Below, piece by piece: positions 1 through 9,386 of a stretch of 64,000 bases of DNA. The translations under genes and the position numbers were made by a program. This DNA is from JALHMI01 sp964598535 (lineage in GTDB: Bacteria; Planctomycetota; Planctomycetia; Pirellulales; PALSA-1355). Position 1 is the stretch's first letter. Every line of letters starts with the position of its first letter. The stretch is from positions 62,001 through 126,000 of the forward strand of contig CAZRCI010000006.1 of assembly GCA_964598535.1 (NCBI GenBank). The letters run 5' to 3'. The notes under the pieces are model-generated. The model was given only the letters and a program-made list of their open reading frames with translations, ran no database searches and was not told the DNA's origin.

Positions 1-2071
1 TACACGGCTTCGCCTGCCGCTCCGGCCGTATTGTCGAACTGATCGACGAGACGCAGGTAGGTATTGTTGGCGAGACGAATCGTGCCGATAAGGAAGTTGG
101 CAGCGCTGAAGTTCGCTGAGTTCGGGCCAAAATCAGCACTCATCGCTTCAAGCAACCTTGGCGAGTCCGCATTGCCGCCGCCGTTGAAAACCAACGTTCC
201 CTGAGGCTTAAAGAGCACGGGGCTCGTGAGCGAGGACACGAGATTGCCACCCCACTGGACGGTGCTGCCGGTTGAGACGCTGAATCCAACGTTATGGGCA
301 ACAGTCACAGACGTGCTGACTGTCAGGATGCCGCCGGTGAGGGCAGAAAGAGCAGCCTTGTTAATGATCGTTTCCGTAGCGGCGAACGTGCCGTAACCGC
401 TGATAATGCCGCTGCCACCCTGGATCGTGATACCGCTGTCGATGGTGAGCGTGCCGGTACCATTCGTCCGTTCGTACAAAGCATTGCTCGTGGAGTTGCC
501 GAACCGGACCATGCCGGCGCCGGTAAGCGTTTGCGTTCCCAGGAATGAAAGCTGCCCCTGGGTACTGCCGTCCGCAGCGCCCAGCAGTATTGTTCCGTGG
601 AGGGTCAGCCCACCGGTCACGTTTGCCGAGTTGGAGTTCTGCGGGAAGCCGGCGTTCATCTGCGTGGCGTCGATCGTGACGCCCGCCGCCACCGTTGTTC
701 CTGCAAACGTGCCGCCACCGTTGGTGAGCCGTAGGATGGAACCGCCCGAAGATTGGATCGTGCCGCCGTTGATCGTGCCGCCGCGCAGGCTCCAAGCGCC
801 GATGCTCGGTTGCAACAGGAGGGTCGTACTCGTGTTGTCCAGAACTCCGGTCAGGCTCACATTGCCGCCGATGCCCGAGAAGTTGCCCAATGCGGCCGTG
901 GTGAACGAGCCGCCCAGCGAGACCGCCGCGCCGTCGGCAATGATCGTTCCCGGGTTGGACCAGTTCACTCCCCCCAGCGACAGGCTCTGTCCTGCCGGCA
1001 CGTGGATGGTGCCCCGGTTGACGATCGACTCGCTGGCGGCGAACGTGCCGTAACCGCTGATGACGCCGCTGCCACCCTGGATCGTGATGCCGCTGTCGAT
1101 GGTGAGCGTGCCGGTACCATTCGTCCGCTCGTACAAAGCATTGCTCGTGGAGTTGCCGAACCGGACCATGCCGGCGCCGGTGAGCGTTTGCGTTCCCAGG
1201 AATGAAAGCTGCCCCTGGGTACTGCCGTCCGCAGCGCNNNNNNNNNNNNNNNNNNNNNNNNNNNNNNNNNNNNNNNNNNNNNNNNNNNNNNNNNNNNNNN
1301 NNNNNNNNNNNNNNNNNNNNNNNNNNNNNNNNNNNNNAGCGTTTGCGTTCCCAGGAATGAAAGCTGCCCCTGGGTACTGCCGTCCGCAGCGCCCAGCAGT
1401 ATTGTTCCGTGGACGGTCAGCCCACCGGTCACATTTGCCGAGTTGGAGTTCTGCGGGAAGCCGGCGTTCATCTGCGTGGCGTCGAGGATTCCACCGGCGG
1501 CAATCGTCACACCGTCCAATGTGCCTCCGCTGGTGCTGGTCCTGAGTGCAGTGCCAGAGGCGCCAGGCAACACGGTGGCGTCTTTGAGGGTGCCACCGGC
1601 CAGCTTGAACTCACCTTCGACTTGGAGCGTCGTAGCGACGGTCAACGTGCCTCCCGAAAGTGTCAGCCCCTCCTGCGAGATCAGACTCTTGATGTGACTT
1701 ATTCCGGAGGTGTGTTCAATGGTCTGGTCGCCAGCCACGTTAATCACGACGTCGTCGTCGGGGCCGGGAAGCGTGTTGCCAGACCAGTTCAGAGGGTTCG
1801 ACCAGAGCGCGTTCCCGCCACCTCCGTCCCAGGATATCACCGCCAGCAACCGGCGATCTTCAAGTGGCTCAATGCCGAGAGCCCTCGTGGCCGGGCGGAC
1901 GAACTTTTTCCCAGCGACGCGGTGCTGAAGCCGCGCGGTCTGATGTCGTGGCACGTCGGATCTCCAAAGCTGCAGCGGCCCGACGTATTTCAATCGAGCA
2001 AAGGTCTTGATCGATTTGCGTCGAATTCGTAGAGGCCACCCTCGAAAAGGTCGCACGGTGGTCCCCATCAT
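1..2071 (-). CDS. Giant autotransporter-like repeat surface protein, 5' part, interrupted by assembly gap
   Basis: The reading frame starts at 2071 and runs off the left edge. A long basic N-terminal region holds the planctomycete LEPR-XLL-type motif (IEPLEDRRLLAVISW, about residues 68-82), a conserved N-terminal element of very large exported planctomycete proteins. Beyond it the chain is almost all Gly/Thr/Ser/Asn-rich short strands (GTLTIDSGITIQGGSG and similar), typical of a right-handed beta-helix or autotransporter passenger. Two long segments repeat with a 657-bp (219-codon) period. The frame appears broken only because 100 Ns sit inside a repeat; the amino acids GAADGSTQGQLSFLGTQT are read in the same frame on both sides of the gap. 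The C-terminus is outside the window. The likely role is a cell-surface or adhesion protein; substrate and partners are unknown. Confidence 0.8.
361..1487. repeat. Long 657-bp-period coding repeats
   Basis: The block around 361-690 and the block starting at 1018 are near identical and offset by exactly 657 bp. The start of a further copy follows the gap (1338-1480). The period is a multiple of three, so the repeat encodes a 219-residue unit of the surface protein. A few substitutions, many at third codon positions, separate the copies. Such repeats are longer than short reads, which explains the assembly break. Confidence 0.85.
1238..1337. other. Scaffold gap (100 N) flanked by identical 55-bp sequences
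   Basis: The 100 Ns are a placeholder. The 55 bp on the left (1183-1237) and the 55 bp on the right (1338-1392) are identical, as expected when a de Bruijn assembler with k=55 breaks at a repeat. Removing the Ns and one 55-bp copy restores a continuous minus-strand frame. The 155-bp offset in the deposited sequence shifts it. Confidence 0.9.
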
Positions 2072-2154
2072 ATCGTTGCTTGGAGGCCACGCTCAAGATT
2101 TCCCTATTGAAAACATCGCGACGATTTTGATCCGCGGCGATAACGCGTCGAGGC

Positions 2155-2448
2155 ATGAGCAAAGAGCACCAAAACGTCGGTCGCGGGGACGTCGCCGAAC
2201 AAACGCTTGGCCGGCAAGTACATGCAGTCGTAACTCGACGCTCAAGTACTTTCGCCGATCGCTCAGGTACGCTGGAAATCGTCGATGCCATGTTGACAGA
2301 AGGCCGGCCCAATCGTTTGCCGGAGAACAAGAACCAAGTCGCGATCGACTCGACGGGCCTTGAAGACGACTTCGACCAGCGCTTACTTTCAGACCCGGAG
2401 CAGCCGGCAGCAGATGCGGGTGTCGCTCGTCAAATCACGGGTTTTTGA
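2155..2448 (+). pseudogene. Possible degraded transposase fragment in the 2072-2673 spacer
   Basis: A 97-codon open frame contains NQVAIDSTGLEDDF, which resembles the first catalytic-Asp region of DDE transposases of the IS4/IS5 type (a VDSTGLE-like block). The rest of the frame is not recognisable and ends without a second catalytic motif, so this would be a remnant only. No terminal repeats were seen. The rest of the 600-bp spacer shows nothing except the promoter-like site described separately. This is a weak call from one short motif; chance similarity is possible. Confidence 0.3.
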
Positions 2449-2578
2449 CGTTCGTTAATGAGTTGCGTTTTTCCGGACCGAGAATCAGGAGCCTGGGTAG
2501 ACAGCCCCGGCGATCTCCAATTTCCCGCCTGCTTTTCTGCACGTCCACCCGCGGGGCCCGACAAAACTTACGGGCGAC

Positions 2579-2608
2579 TTGCCTATCCCCACATGTGGAT
2601 GGTATAAA
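2579..2608 (+). promoter_or_regulatory. Predicted promoter of the multicopper oxidase operon with a dyad in the spacer
   Basis: A sigma70-like pair TTGCCT (2579-2584) and TATAAA (2603-2608) is separated by 18 bp and lies 65 bp upstream of the oxidase start. The spacer holds a perfect 10-bp palindrome, CCACATGTGG (2589-2598), extended imperfectly to about 16 bp. A dyad between -35 and -10 with a slightly long spacer is the arrangement used by MerR-family metal regulators such as CueR. That regulation is inferred, and no regulator gene is adjacent. Confidence 0.45.
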
Positions 2609-2673
2609 GTTCGCCGGAAAAGGGGCATATACTCGCTGAGCGAAGTGGGCCAGCTACTGCACCGGAGGTTTGC

Positions 2674-5565
2674 ATGCATCGACGTGATCTGCTCGCGGCT
2701 TCCCTCATGAGTCCCATTCTTCTGCCTGCCTTGGCCGCCGCACAAGCGGACAATCGCGACGAAAAACCAGAGGTGCAACTACCTACGCCATCAAGTTTCA
2801 AGAATGGCCCTACGTTAGTGAGCCCGCCCCCCTTGGAACCGCTGAGCGTGGGCTCTCCGCCGGCTCACTGGGACGGCGGAGCCGCGGCGAAGGTGGGCCA
2901 AGGCCCCTGCGGCATCGCCAAAGAATTTGGCGACTCTGGCCCCATCGTCGACGGGGGACAGGTGACTGAGTATCTTGATGACGATGACGATTCGCAGGCG
3001 TCTTCCGAATGGCTGGCCGCGCTGCGGCAAGAATTTGGCGGCGTGGCCAACCAACGCACGGAATATTACGAGCTTGGTGTCGCCGTAGGGGAAAAGGCGA
3101 TCCGGCCGACGGGCGCGAAAACCAAGTTCATCGGATACGGCCCGCGCAAGAACAAGCAGACGCAACCCCAATGGCCCGGTCCGCCGCTGGTGGCACGCCT
3201 CGGCCATCCCATGGTGATCCGCTGCGTCAACGAGTTGGATGACTATGTTTCGGTGCACATGCATGGCGCGCATGCGCCGGCTCATTCCGACGGCTATCCG
3301 GCCTTCGTAGTCCCGCGGCCTATCCCCGAAGACCGCGCCAAGCCGCATGGCTATGGGCAAAATCACCGCGACTACTTCTATCCGCATACTGTGCCTGCCG
3401 AGATGCCCCCAGGAGTGCCCCCGGGCGATCGTGCGAAGCACCTGGACATCACGGAAACGCCGTCGACAATGTGGTATCACGACCATTCGATGGACGTGAC
3501 TGGACCGCATGTCGCGTTCGGCATGGCTGGCTTTTGCACGATTTATGATGACCTGGAACTAGGGCTGCTTGCCGATAGCACGCTCCCCCTGGGATGTCCA
3601 CGAGGAGCCAAATACCAGACTTCGACCGGCGTCGACTTGGATGCCGTATTCAAGGCCGCCCGGCGAAACCCGCTGGATATTCCGATCGCACTGCAAGATC
3701 GCCGTTTTTCGCAGTCGGCCAAAGCCGGAGATCCTGAGAACCAATTGCTCTACACCGTCAAAGGGCATAACGGCTTCCTAGGAAGCGACGTGCTGGTGAA
3801 CGGTGAATTGTTCCCTCGCCTCCCGGTTGCGCCCGTCAAGTATCGCTTTCGCATTCTCAACGGCTCGAACGCACGGTTCTACAAGTTGGCGCTGTATGCG
3901 CACTTTGAAGACCCGTCAGCCCCAGACGCGTCGCTGGACAACCTGATTTCGCTCCGCAAGGAGATGCGAGCTCCGGCCTGGTTTCGAATTGGCAAGGACA
4001 GTTGGCTTTATCCGGAAGCCTTGCGGCAGGATAAGGTGCTGCTCGGCATGGCGAATCGGGCGGATTTGATTGTCGACTTCGCCGCCATCCGTGAGCATTT
4101 CAATCAGAAGGCTCAAAGCGACGCCGCGTTTCGCGAGGCAACGAAGGGCAAACGCCTCGTCATCTATCTCGCCAATCTGACCGACCAGGAAAATGGCCGT
4201 GGGCCGCGCGCCAAGCTGGCCGATGGCAACGCGCAAGAATTGCCGCCCGTGGAACCGTTTCAAAACGTCAACGTGCCCAACGATCGGGAAGACTCGGCCA
4301 AAGGGGAATTAAGCCGCCCGTGGCTGCTCCTGAAGTTCCCCGTAGCGGAATCGTTGGATGATCTCACAGACGAGGCGGGGAACAACGCGTTCCGCTCGCT
4401 GGGCTACACGGACTTAGCCCAGCTTCCGCACGCGCGCATTTCTCTGGGAACCAGGCTGCGGCCGCACCGGCCCATTCGGCGCGACGAAATCGTACGCACG
4501 CGCGAGGTCGTGTTCGAACGCGGCAACGGGATCTGGCAAATCAACGGAAAAGTTGTCGACGAGTTCGTCAGCAACTTCGTGCCTGAGCTGAATACCGCGG
4601 AATGCTGGATCCTCGAGAACGGCGGCGGCGGCTGGTGGCATCCCATTCATATTCACCTCGAATCGCATCAACAGGTCGAATATCTGGCGGAGGTCGAGCC
4701 CGGCGAAGCGGTCCGCTTGTTGGGCAAGATCCTGGTTCGGTTTCATCAGGCGGCCCGCGATGAAGAAACGATTGGAGCGCCACGCGAGGCTGCGCAGCTT
4801 CGGGCGGTGCTCACGCTCTTGAAGGACTCGCTGGCGGCGTTGAAAACCGAACTTGCCGTGACAACGAGCGGCGTCCTCGACCTAGACAGAACCGAATTGG
4901 TGCTGGCCACCAATGATGAGCCGTCGTTGCAACGATTAACCAGGGCCGCGGTCGAAAAGCTGGAAGAGTTTTCCGCGCGCCGGAAGGAAACTCTCGACGG
5001 TGCCCCCCGTCCGGCGTTAGAAGCTCCGCTGGCGGCGTTTCTGCGACTCAAGGAATTGTATGGTGATCTACCAGGCATGGTCGCCGACTTGCACGCGGAT
5101 TCGGTCGTCGAGTCGGGCCGGCTTTGGCGCCGCATCAAGATCCCTCCCTGGGACCGCTACAAGAGCGACACGACAATCCTGGGGCCCAACACCCGTGTGA
5201 AGGTGTTCATGAAGTTCCGCACGTTCGATGGGCCGTTCGTGTTCCACTGCCACAACCTGGAACACGAAGACATGCGGATGATGTTCACCTTCGATCCGCG
5301 TTTCACCCCGAATGCGGTCGCCGCGCAGGGAGCGGAAGCGCGCCATCGCTATCACCGTCTCGAGCATGTCGTACGCTATCGGCATCCCTTTCGGTTTTCG
5401 AGCGCTGGCAATGACATCGATCTGCGTCCTCATATCGACACGGGCCCGAGCGAGGACGGGACGACTCCAGCAAAAAAAATGCCGCCCTGGCACGAGGTGC
5501 CAACCTTAACCCCCAAGCAGCCTCGCGCCCATCCGATCTGGGGCGGTTGGGATCAAGAATTATAA
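2674..5565 (+). CDS. Large exported multicopper oxidase (laccase/CotA-like)
   Basis: This 963-aa exported copper enzyme oxidises a one-electron donor (phenol, metal ion or organic) with reduction of O2 to water; the donor is not determinable. All four copper motifs are visible: HMHG (H195, H197), WYHDHS (H269, H271), HPIHIH (H656, H659, H661) and HCHNLEHEDM (H858, C859, H860, H864), with Met at 869/870 near the type 1 site. An N-terminal RRDLLAASLM segment and Ala-rich stretch form a signal peptide. The start has GGAGG six bases upstream. It is much longer than CotA (about 510 aa). Motifs 3 and 4 lie about 200 residues apart instead of about 70, because a Leu/Ala/Glu-rich, probably helical segment (about 690-830) is inserted in the last cupredoxin domain. 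It is followed at short spacing by a SCO copper chaperone and a diheme peroxidase, so one operon is likely. Confidence 0.93.
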   Translation: MHRRDLLAASLMSPILLPALAAAQADNRDEKPEVQLPTPSSFKNGPTLVSPPPLEPLSVGSPPAHWDGGAAAKVGQGPCGIAKEFGDSGPIVDGGQVTEYLDDDDDSQASSEWLAALRQEFGGVANQRTEYYELGVAVGEKAIRPTGAKTKFIGYGPRKNKQTQPQWPGPPLVARLGHPMVIRCVNELDDYVSVHMHGAHAPAHSDGYPAFVVPRPIPEDRAKPHGYGQNHRDYFYPHTVPAEMPPGVPPGDRAKHLDITETPSTMWYHDHSMDVTGPHVAFGMAGFCTIYDDLELGLLADSTLPLGCPRGAKYQTSTGVDLDAVFKAARRNPLDIPIALQDRRFSQSAKAGDPENQLLYTVKGHNGFLGSDVLVNGELFPRLPVAPVKYRFRILNGSNARFYKLALYAHFEDPSAPDASLDNLISLRKEMRAPAWFRIGKDSWLYPEALRQDKVLLGMANRADLIVDFAAIREHFNQKAQSDAAFREATKGKRLVIYLANLTDQENGRGPRAKLADGNAQELPPVEPFQNVNVPNDREDSAKGELSRPWLLLKFPVAESLDDLTDEAGNNAFRSLGYTDLAQLPHARISLGTRLRPHRPIRRDEIVRTREVVFERGNGIWQINGKVVDEFVSNFVPELNTAECWILENGGGGWWHPIHIHLESHQQVEYLAEVEPGEAVRLLGKILVRFHQAARDEETIGAPREAAQLRAVLTLLKDSLAALKTELAVTTSGVLDLDRTELVLATNDEPSLQRLTRAAVEKLEEFSARRKETLDGAPRPALEAPLAAFLRLKELYGDLPGMVADLHADSVVESGRLWRRIKIPPWDRYKSDTTILGPNTRVKVFMKFRTFDGPFVFHCHNLEHEDMRMMFTFDPRFTPNAVAAQGAEARHRYHRLEHVVRYRHPFRFSSAGNDIDLRPHIDTGPSEDGTTPAKKMPPWHEVPTLTPKQPRAHPIWGGWDQEL

Positions 5566-5604
5566 ACCTCCTTGTTTGACACGATCCGCGGCGAGGTAAA
5601 TTCA

Positions 5605-6318
5605 ATGGGGCAAAACGCGAAAGGCTCGCAAGCTCAGGCATCTTCATTCCCACGGCTGACGCGTCGCGGCTACATGAGCACGCTGACCGCGGCTTGCTCG
5701 GGCGGTTGGCTTGCGGCGGGTGCCGCGGCCGTCGCCCAGAACAACTCGGCCAACGATCCCGCGGTCAGCGAAGATCGCGAAGCAACCGACAATCAGATCC
5801 TCGGCAACGCGCTGGCCCGCTTTGCCCGCTGGCCCGAGATTGCCATGCGCGATCAATGCGGAAATAGCGTCGACCTTTACCGCGACGTGTTGGCAAATCG
5901 CCTGATCGTGCTGAACTTTTTCTACTCGCGGTGCGACGGAAGCTGCCCAACCACGCTGGGCACAATGTCCGCGCTGGCCAAACTGCAAATGCAGCTCGAA
6001 CGTCCGACCCGGTTTGTTTCGATCACGCTCGATCCCGGGCACGACACGCCACAGGTACTGGCAACGTGTCACGCCGGCCTGGTGCCGGCCGGCGCGGACT
6101 GGCATTTCCTGTGTGCGTCGCTCGAAACGACGAACGACTTGCGCCGCTACCTGGGGTTCGTCGATCTCGATGAGCCGCCCGGCCAGGTGCTTCGGCGGCA
6201 CGCCGCGATGGTGCTGATCGGAAGCGACGTCACCCACCACTGGCTCACGCTCCCTGCAACGGCGTCGCTGCGGCAATGGCGTTCCAGCCTGTTTCGCTGT
6301 GCGCCCAGGATTTCGTAG
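5605..6318 (+). CDS. SCO1/SenC-family copper chaperone/thiol protein
   Basis: This 237-aa thioredoxin-fold protein has the SCO copper-binding motif CDGSCP (C110, C114) in the context NFFYSRCDGSCPTTLG, followed by FVSITLDPGHDTP. The third expected ligand is the His of RRHAAMVLIG (H199). SCO proteins deliver copper to, or reduce cysteines of, copper enzymes such as the CuA centre of cytochrome oxidase; SCO-like proteins also serve other exported copper enzymes. An RRGYMST segment and a hydrophobic run (about residues 20-45) suggest Tat or Sec export. I chose ATG 5605, preceded by GAGGT; an in-frame TTG at 5572 would add 11 residues. It begins 39 bp after the multicopper oxidase, so that enzyme is the likely client. 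Confidence 0.88.
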   Translation: MGQNAKGSQAQASSFPRLTRRGYMSTLTAACSGGWLAAGAAAVAQNNSANDPAVSEDREATDNQILGNALARFARWPEIAMRDQCGNSVDLYRDVLANRLIVLNFFYSRCDGSCPTTLGTMSALAKLQMQLERPTRFVSITLDPGHDTPQVLATCHAGLVPAGADWHFLCASLETTNDLRRYLGFVDLDEPPGQVLRRHAAMVLIGSDVTHHWLTLPATASLRQWRSSLFRCAPRIS

Positions 6319-6344
6319 GCTCCGAAACGACCAGGATGAGAAAC

Positions 6345-9300
6345 ATGGATACCTCCGTCTCGCGCTTGGTACGGGGATTGGTTGCCGCCGTGTCGATCGG
6401 CTGGGCCATGACAATCTGCGGCTTGCCCGTCGGCGCCGCGGAAGAGCCCGCCATCAAAAAACCGATCCACGATCATCCTCAAACCTATGAGGAGCTGGTT
6501 CGAGATCCGAAATACAAAGACGCTCGACTGCTGATTCCTGCGCAAACCCCACTCGCGGATATTCCGCGTTGGGAAGAGCATAAACGGGCCATGCACCTCA
6601 AAGCGCTCAAACGTTCGGACCTCGATCATCCAGACTTGCGTCGCGAAGTCCGGCGGTTGTTGCTGGCCACGTCCGGCCCGAACGCGGACGAACGGGAGTC
6701 GTCGTTTCAAGAACTGGATGAGAGCCTGACGATCTTTCGCTTCACGAACTTCAATTCGTTCATCAAAAAAGGCGCCGAAAAGAAAGCCGTGGCTCTCGGC
6801 AAGGCCTTCTTCTGGGATGTGCGTTTTAGCAGCGACCAGAAGGTGGCCTGTGCCAGTTGCCACTACGCCGCCGGAACGGACCACCGCACGCAGGCCACGG
6901 TCACGCTGCCGGTCAATTTCGGTTTTCACATGCCCTGGCCCGATCCGCACCAGCGGCCGTTGACCGGGGCGATCCGCCCCTATGGTCTGTCGGCGAAGGA
7001 TCTCGTGTCGGCCGGCGCCGAGCTGGAGCTAGACGCCGATCTGGGAGTCTTCGATCCGGAGAGCCTGGGGGGCTTCAAAACCCGGGAAGTTATCGGCTCG
7101 ATCGGCATTGCGCGGCGTGCTCTCAAATCCAGCGCATCGGACCAGGAATTCGGCGATGCTTCCGGTGGCCAGTTGGAGCCCGGCGCCGTGATCGATTCTC
7201 GCTTGAAGTTATTGCTCGAGCGCGTGGATACCATCGAATCCACCTACCGGCAGGTGACGCAGCGGAACTCGGCCACGGTGATCAACGCCGTCTTCAATGC
7301 CAGGAACTTTCACGACAGCCGCGCAGATACGATCTTCAACGGACGGACGGGCTGGGGACGGCATGACCTCGCCGAGATCAACAACTCCCTGTTCGTTTTG
7401 CAAAACCGCGCGGGCACCCTGAGGCGGATATTTACCTGGGATCCCGCAGATCCACATACGCCCGATAAGCTGAACCCGTATTTCATCGCCAATGCCGCGC
7501 TGGCCTCGCAGGCCGTGGAGCCGATTATCAGCGACGTCGAAATGTCCTATCGCGGGCGAATGTTCCATCATCTTGCCCGGCGCATGCTCGGCAAACGGAT
7601 TCTTGACGGACAGTCAATCGCCTCGGACGACTCAAGTCTGGCCCCCTATGCCAACCAGCGGATCACTTACGAACAACTGATCAAGGAGGTGTTTGTCGAC
7701 GAGTGGTGGAATCATCCAGGAAAGTCCGTCAAGCTGCCGAGCAAGCCGCTCGGCGGCTCGGCGGGGCCGCTTGCCGCCGACGAATCCTATTCTCAGATGG
7801 AAGCCAACTTTTCGCTTTTCTGGGGGCTGGCGATCCAGATTTACGAGTCGACATTAATTTCGGACGATTCTCCCTTTGATCGCGAGCAACGCGCGGCGGC
7901 CACCTCGCAACTCGCTCGCGAGCGCGAGGCGGGGAAGCCCCCTTCGCTCCTGAGCGATGCCGCTCTGCGCGGATTGAATGTCTTTCGGAACGTAGGCTGC
8001 GCCGAGTGCCATTCGGGGGCCGACTTCACTTCCGCCTCCTTTGCCGAAATCGGCCTCTTGGGGCGGGACGGTCAGCCGCGATTTCCGGAACCCCTGGATG
8101 AGGATGGTGACATCGCGTTGGGCGAGGAGTATTGTCCCACCGAGCCGCCGGTGGGCGTCGAGTGCATGAACGTGAACGGACGCTTCAGCAGCCTCTACGA
8201 TAGCGGCAACTACGTGCTGGGCATTAGCCGCTTCGAACGTCGCCCGTCCTTTCCGGACGCTCCGCCGGTGCGTGACGGGCAACTGGTCACGAACCTTCTA
8301 TTTCCCGCCAACGCGGCCCATTGGGAAGACAGCGGCAACGGCGCCGAGTTTGTTCCGCCCGAAGAACAACCCGTCGGCGCCTTGCCCTATCGCTCAGTCA
8401 GTGAACTCCAGCGAGCGAGGTTCGCGGACCATCTGCTCGCCCAACCCAACGAGATCGAAAGGCTCATGACCCTGCTGGGCATCGATTTAAATGTCTTCAG
8501 AAAGGTCGTCGAGGCGAGTGCGCCGCCCCCCAGCGAGCTTGCCGTCGAGCCCACGGCTGCCAAGGCACGCGTAAAGACCGCTGCAGACGGTGAGCCGCCG
8601 CTCACGGCGCCGCAGACCGCCTCGCGCCTGGGGCACGGCAATCCGCTGAACGATACCCAGCAATCGCTACGGCTCACGCCTGATGGCGATGAAATCGGTC
8701 TCCAGAAACAAATAGAAAAGCGGCGCGAAGTGCCCCCCGCCGAGCCGCAACCGGCCACGAACGTCTTGGGCCTGATCAGGGTCGAGTTTTCCGGCCAGCA
8801 GGAAACGCTCGTGACCCATCACACCCCCGTCCCCTTGCGATCGATCGCCCGGGCGTTTCTACCGAGCTGGGAGCGAGATCTGCGTGCCCGGCAAGTCGCG
8901 GGAATCGAAAACCCGTCGGAGAAGATCGCGGATGCCGGAGCATTCAAGACTCCCACGCTGCGCAACATCGAGTTGACGGGGCCGTACATGCATAACGGCA
9001 GTCTGCTCACTCTCGATGCGGTCGTCGAGTTCTACAATCGCGGCGGCGATTTCAACGAGCGCGTTGTCGCGAACCAGGACGACATTCGCACCGGGCACAA
9101 GCACCCCGAAATGGTGCCGCTTGAACTATCCCCGGAACAAAAATCAGATCTCGTTGAGTTCTTGAAGTCCTTGACCGACCCCAGGGTGCGCAAACGCTCC
9201 GGTCCCTTCGACCATCCAAGCTTGCCGCTGATTGTCGAGATCGAGGTGAACGCGGACGGCCAGCCGGTGATGAGCACCGAGAAAACGGTGATCTACCGTA

Positions 9301-9386
9301 CGCAGACCTTGCCGGAAGTCGGGCGCAACGGCGGAAAAGAGTTGTCCACTTTCGAGTCAATTTTGCAAGAAGATCGGCATTACTAA
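6345..9386 (+). CDS. Very large diheme cytochrome c peroxidase/MauG-family protein
   Basis: This 1013-aa exported cytochrome has a signal peptide at residues 1-31. Two c-type heme motifs are present: CASCH (169-173) after LGKAFFWDVRFSSDQ, and CAECH (552-556) after LNVFRNVG. The C-terminal signature FKTPTLRNIELTGPYMHNG (Met 882) is typical of the diheme peroxidase/MauG superfamily. These enzymes reduce H2O2 or carry out high-valent oxidations in the periplasm. The two heme motifs are about 383 residues apart, against about 145 in classical CcpA enzymes, and the protein is two to three times the usual length. Start choice: ATG 6345 has AGGAT upstream; ATG 6336 is an alternative. It follows the SCO gene by 26 bp and closes the operon. 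Linked function with the copper oxidase is inferred. Confidence 0.87.
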   Translation: MDTSVSRLVRGLVAAVSIGWAMTICGLPVGAAEEPAIKKPIHDHPQTYEELVRDPKYKDARLLIPAQTPLADIPRWEEHKRAMHLKALKRSDLDHPDLRREVRRLLLATSGPNADERESSFQELDESLTIFRFTNFNSFIKKGAEKKAVALGKAFFWDVRFSSDQKVACASCHYAAGTDHRTQATVTLPVNFGFHMPWPDPHQRPLTGAIRPYGLSAKDLVSAGAELELDADLGVFDPESLGGFKTREVIGSIGIARRALKSSASDQEFGDASGGQLEPGAVIDSRLKLLLERVDTIESTYRQVTQRNSATVINAVFNARNFHDSRADTIFNGRTGWGRHDLAEINNSLFVLQNRAGTLRRIFTWDPADPHTPDKLNPYFIANAALASQAVEPIISDVEMSYRGRMFHHLARRMLGKRILDGQSIASDDSSLAPYANQRITYEQLIKEVFVDEWWNHPGKSVKLPSKPLGGSAGPLAADESYSQMEANFSLFWGLAIQIYESTLISDDSPFDREQRAAATSQLAREREAGKPPSLLSDAALRGLNVFRNVGCAECHSGADFTSASFAEIGLLGRDGQPRFPEPLDEDGDIALGEEYCPTEPPVGVECMNVNGRFSSLYDSGNYVLGISRFERRPSFPDAPPVRDGQLVTNLLFPANAAHWEDSGNGAEFVPPEEQPVGALPYRSVSELQRARFADHLLAQPNEIERLMTLLGIDLNVFRKVVEASAPPPSELAVEPTAAKARVKTAADGEPPLTAPQTASRLGHGNPLNDTQQSLRLTPDGDEIGLQKQIEKRREVPPAEPQPATNVLGLIRVEFSGQQETLVTHHTPVPLRSIARAFLPSWERDLRARQVAGIENPSEKIADAGAFKTPTLRNIELTGPYMHNGSLLTLDAVVEFYNRGGDFNERVVANQDDIRTGHKHPEMVPLELSPEQKSDLVEFLKSLTDPRVRKRSGPFDHPSLPLIVEIEVNADGQPVMSTEKTVIYRTQTLPEVGRNGGKELSTFESILQEDRHY

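Noticed and set aside
406..1053. Long plus-strand open frames across the repeat protein
   Set aside because: They are antisense to the Gly/Thr-rich minus-strand frame and have no homology-like motifs.
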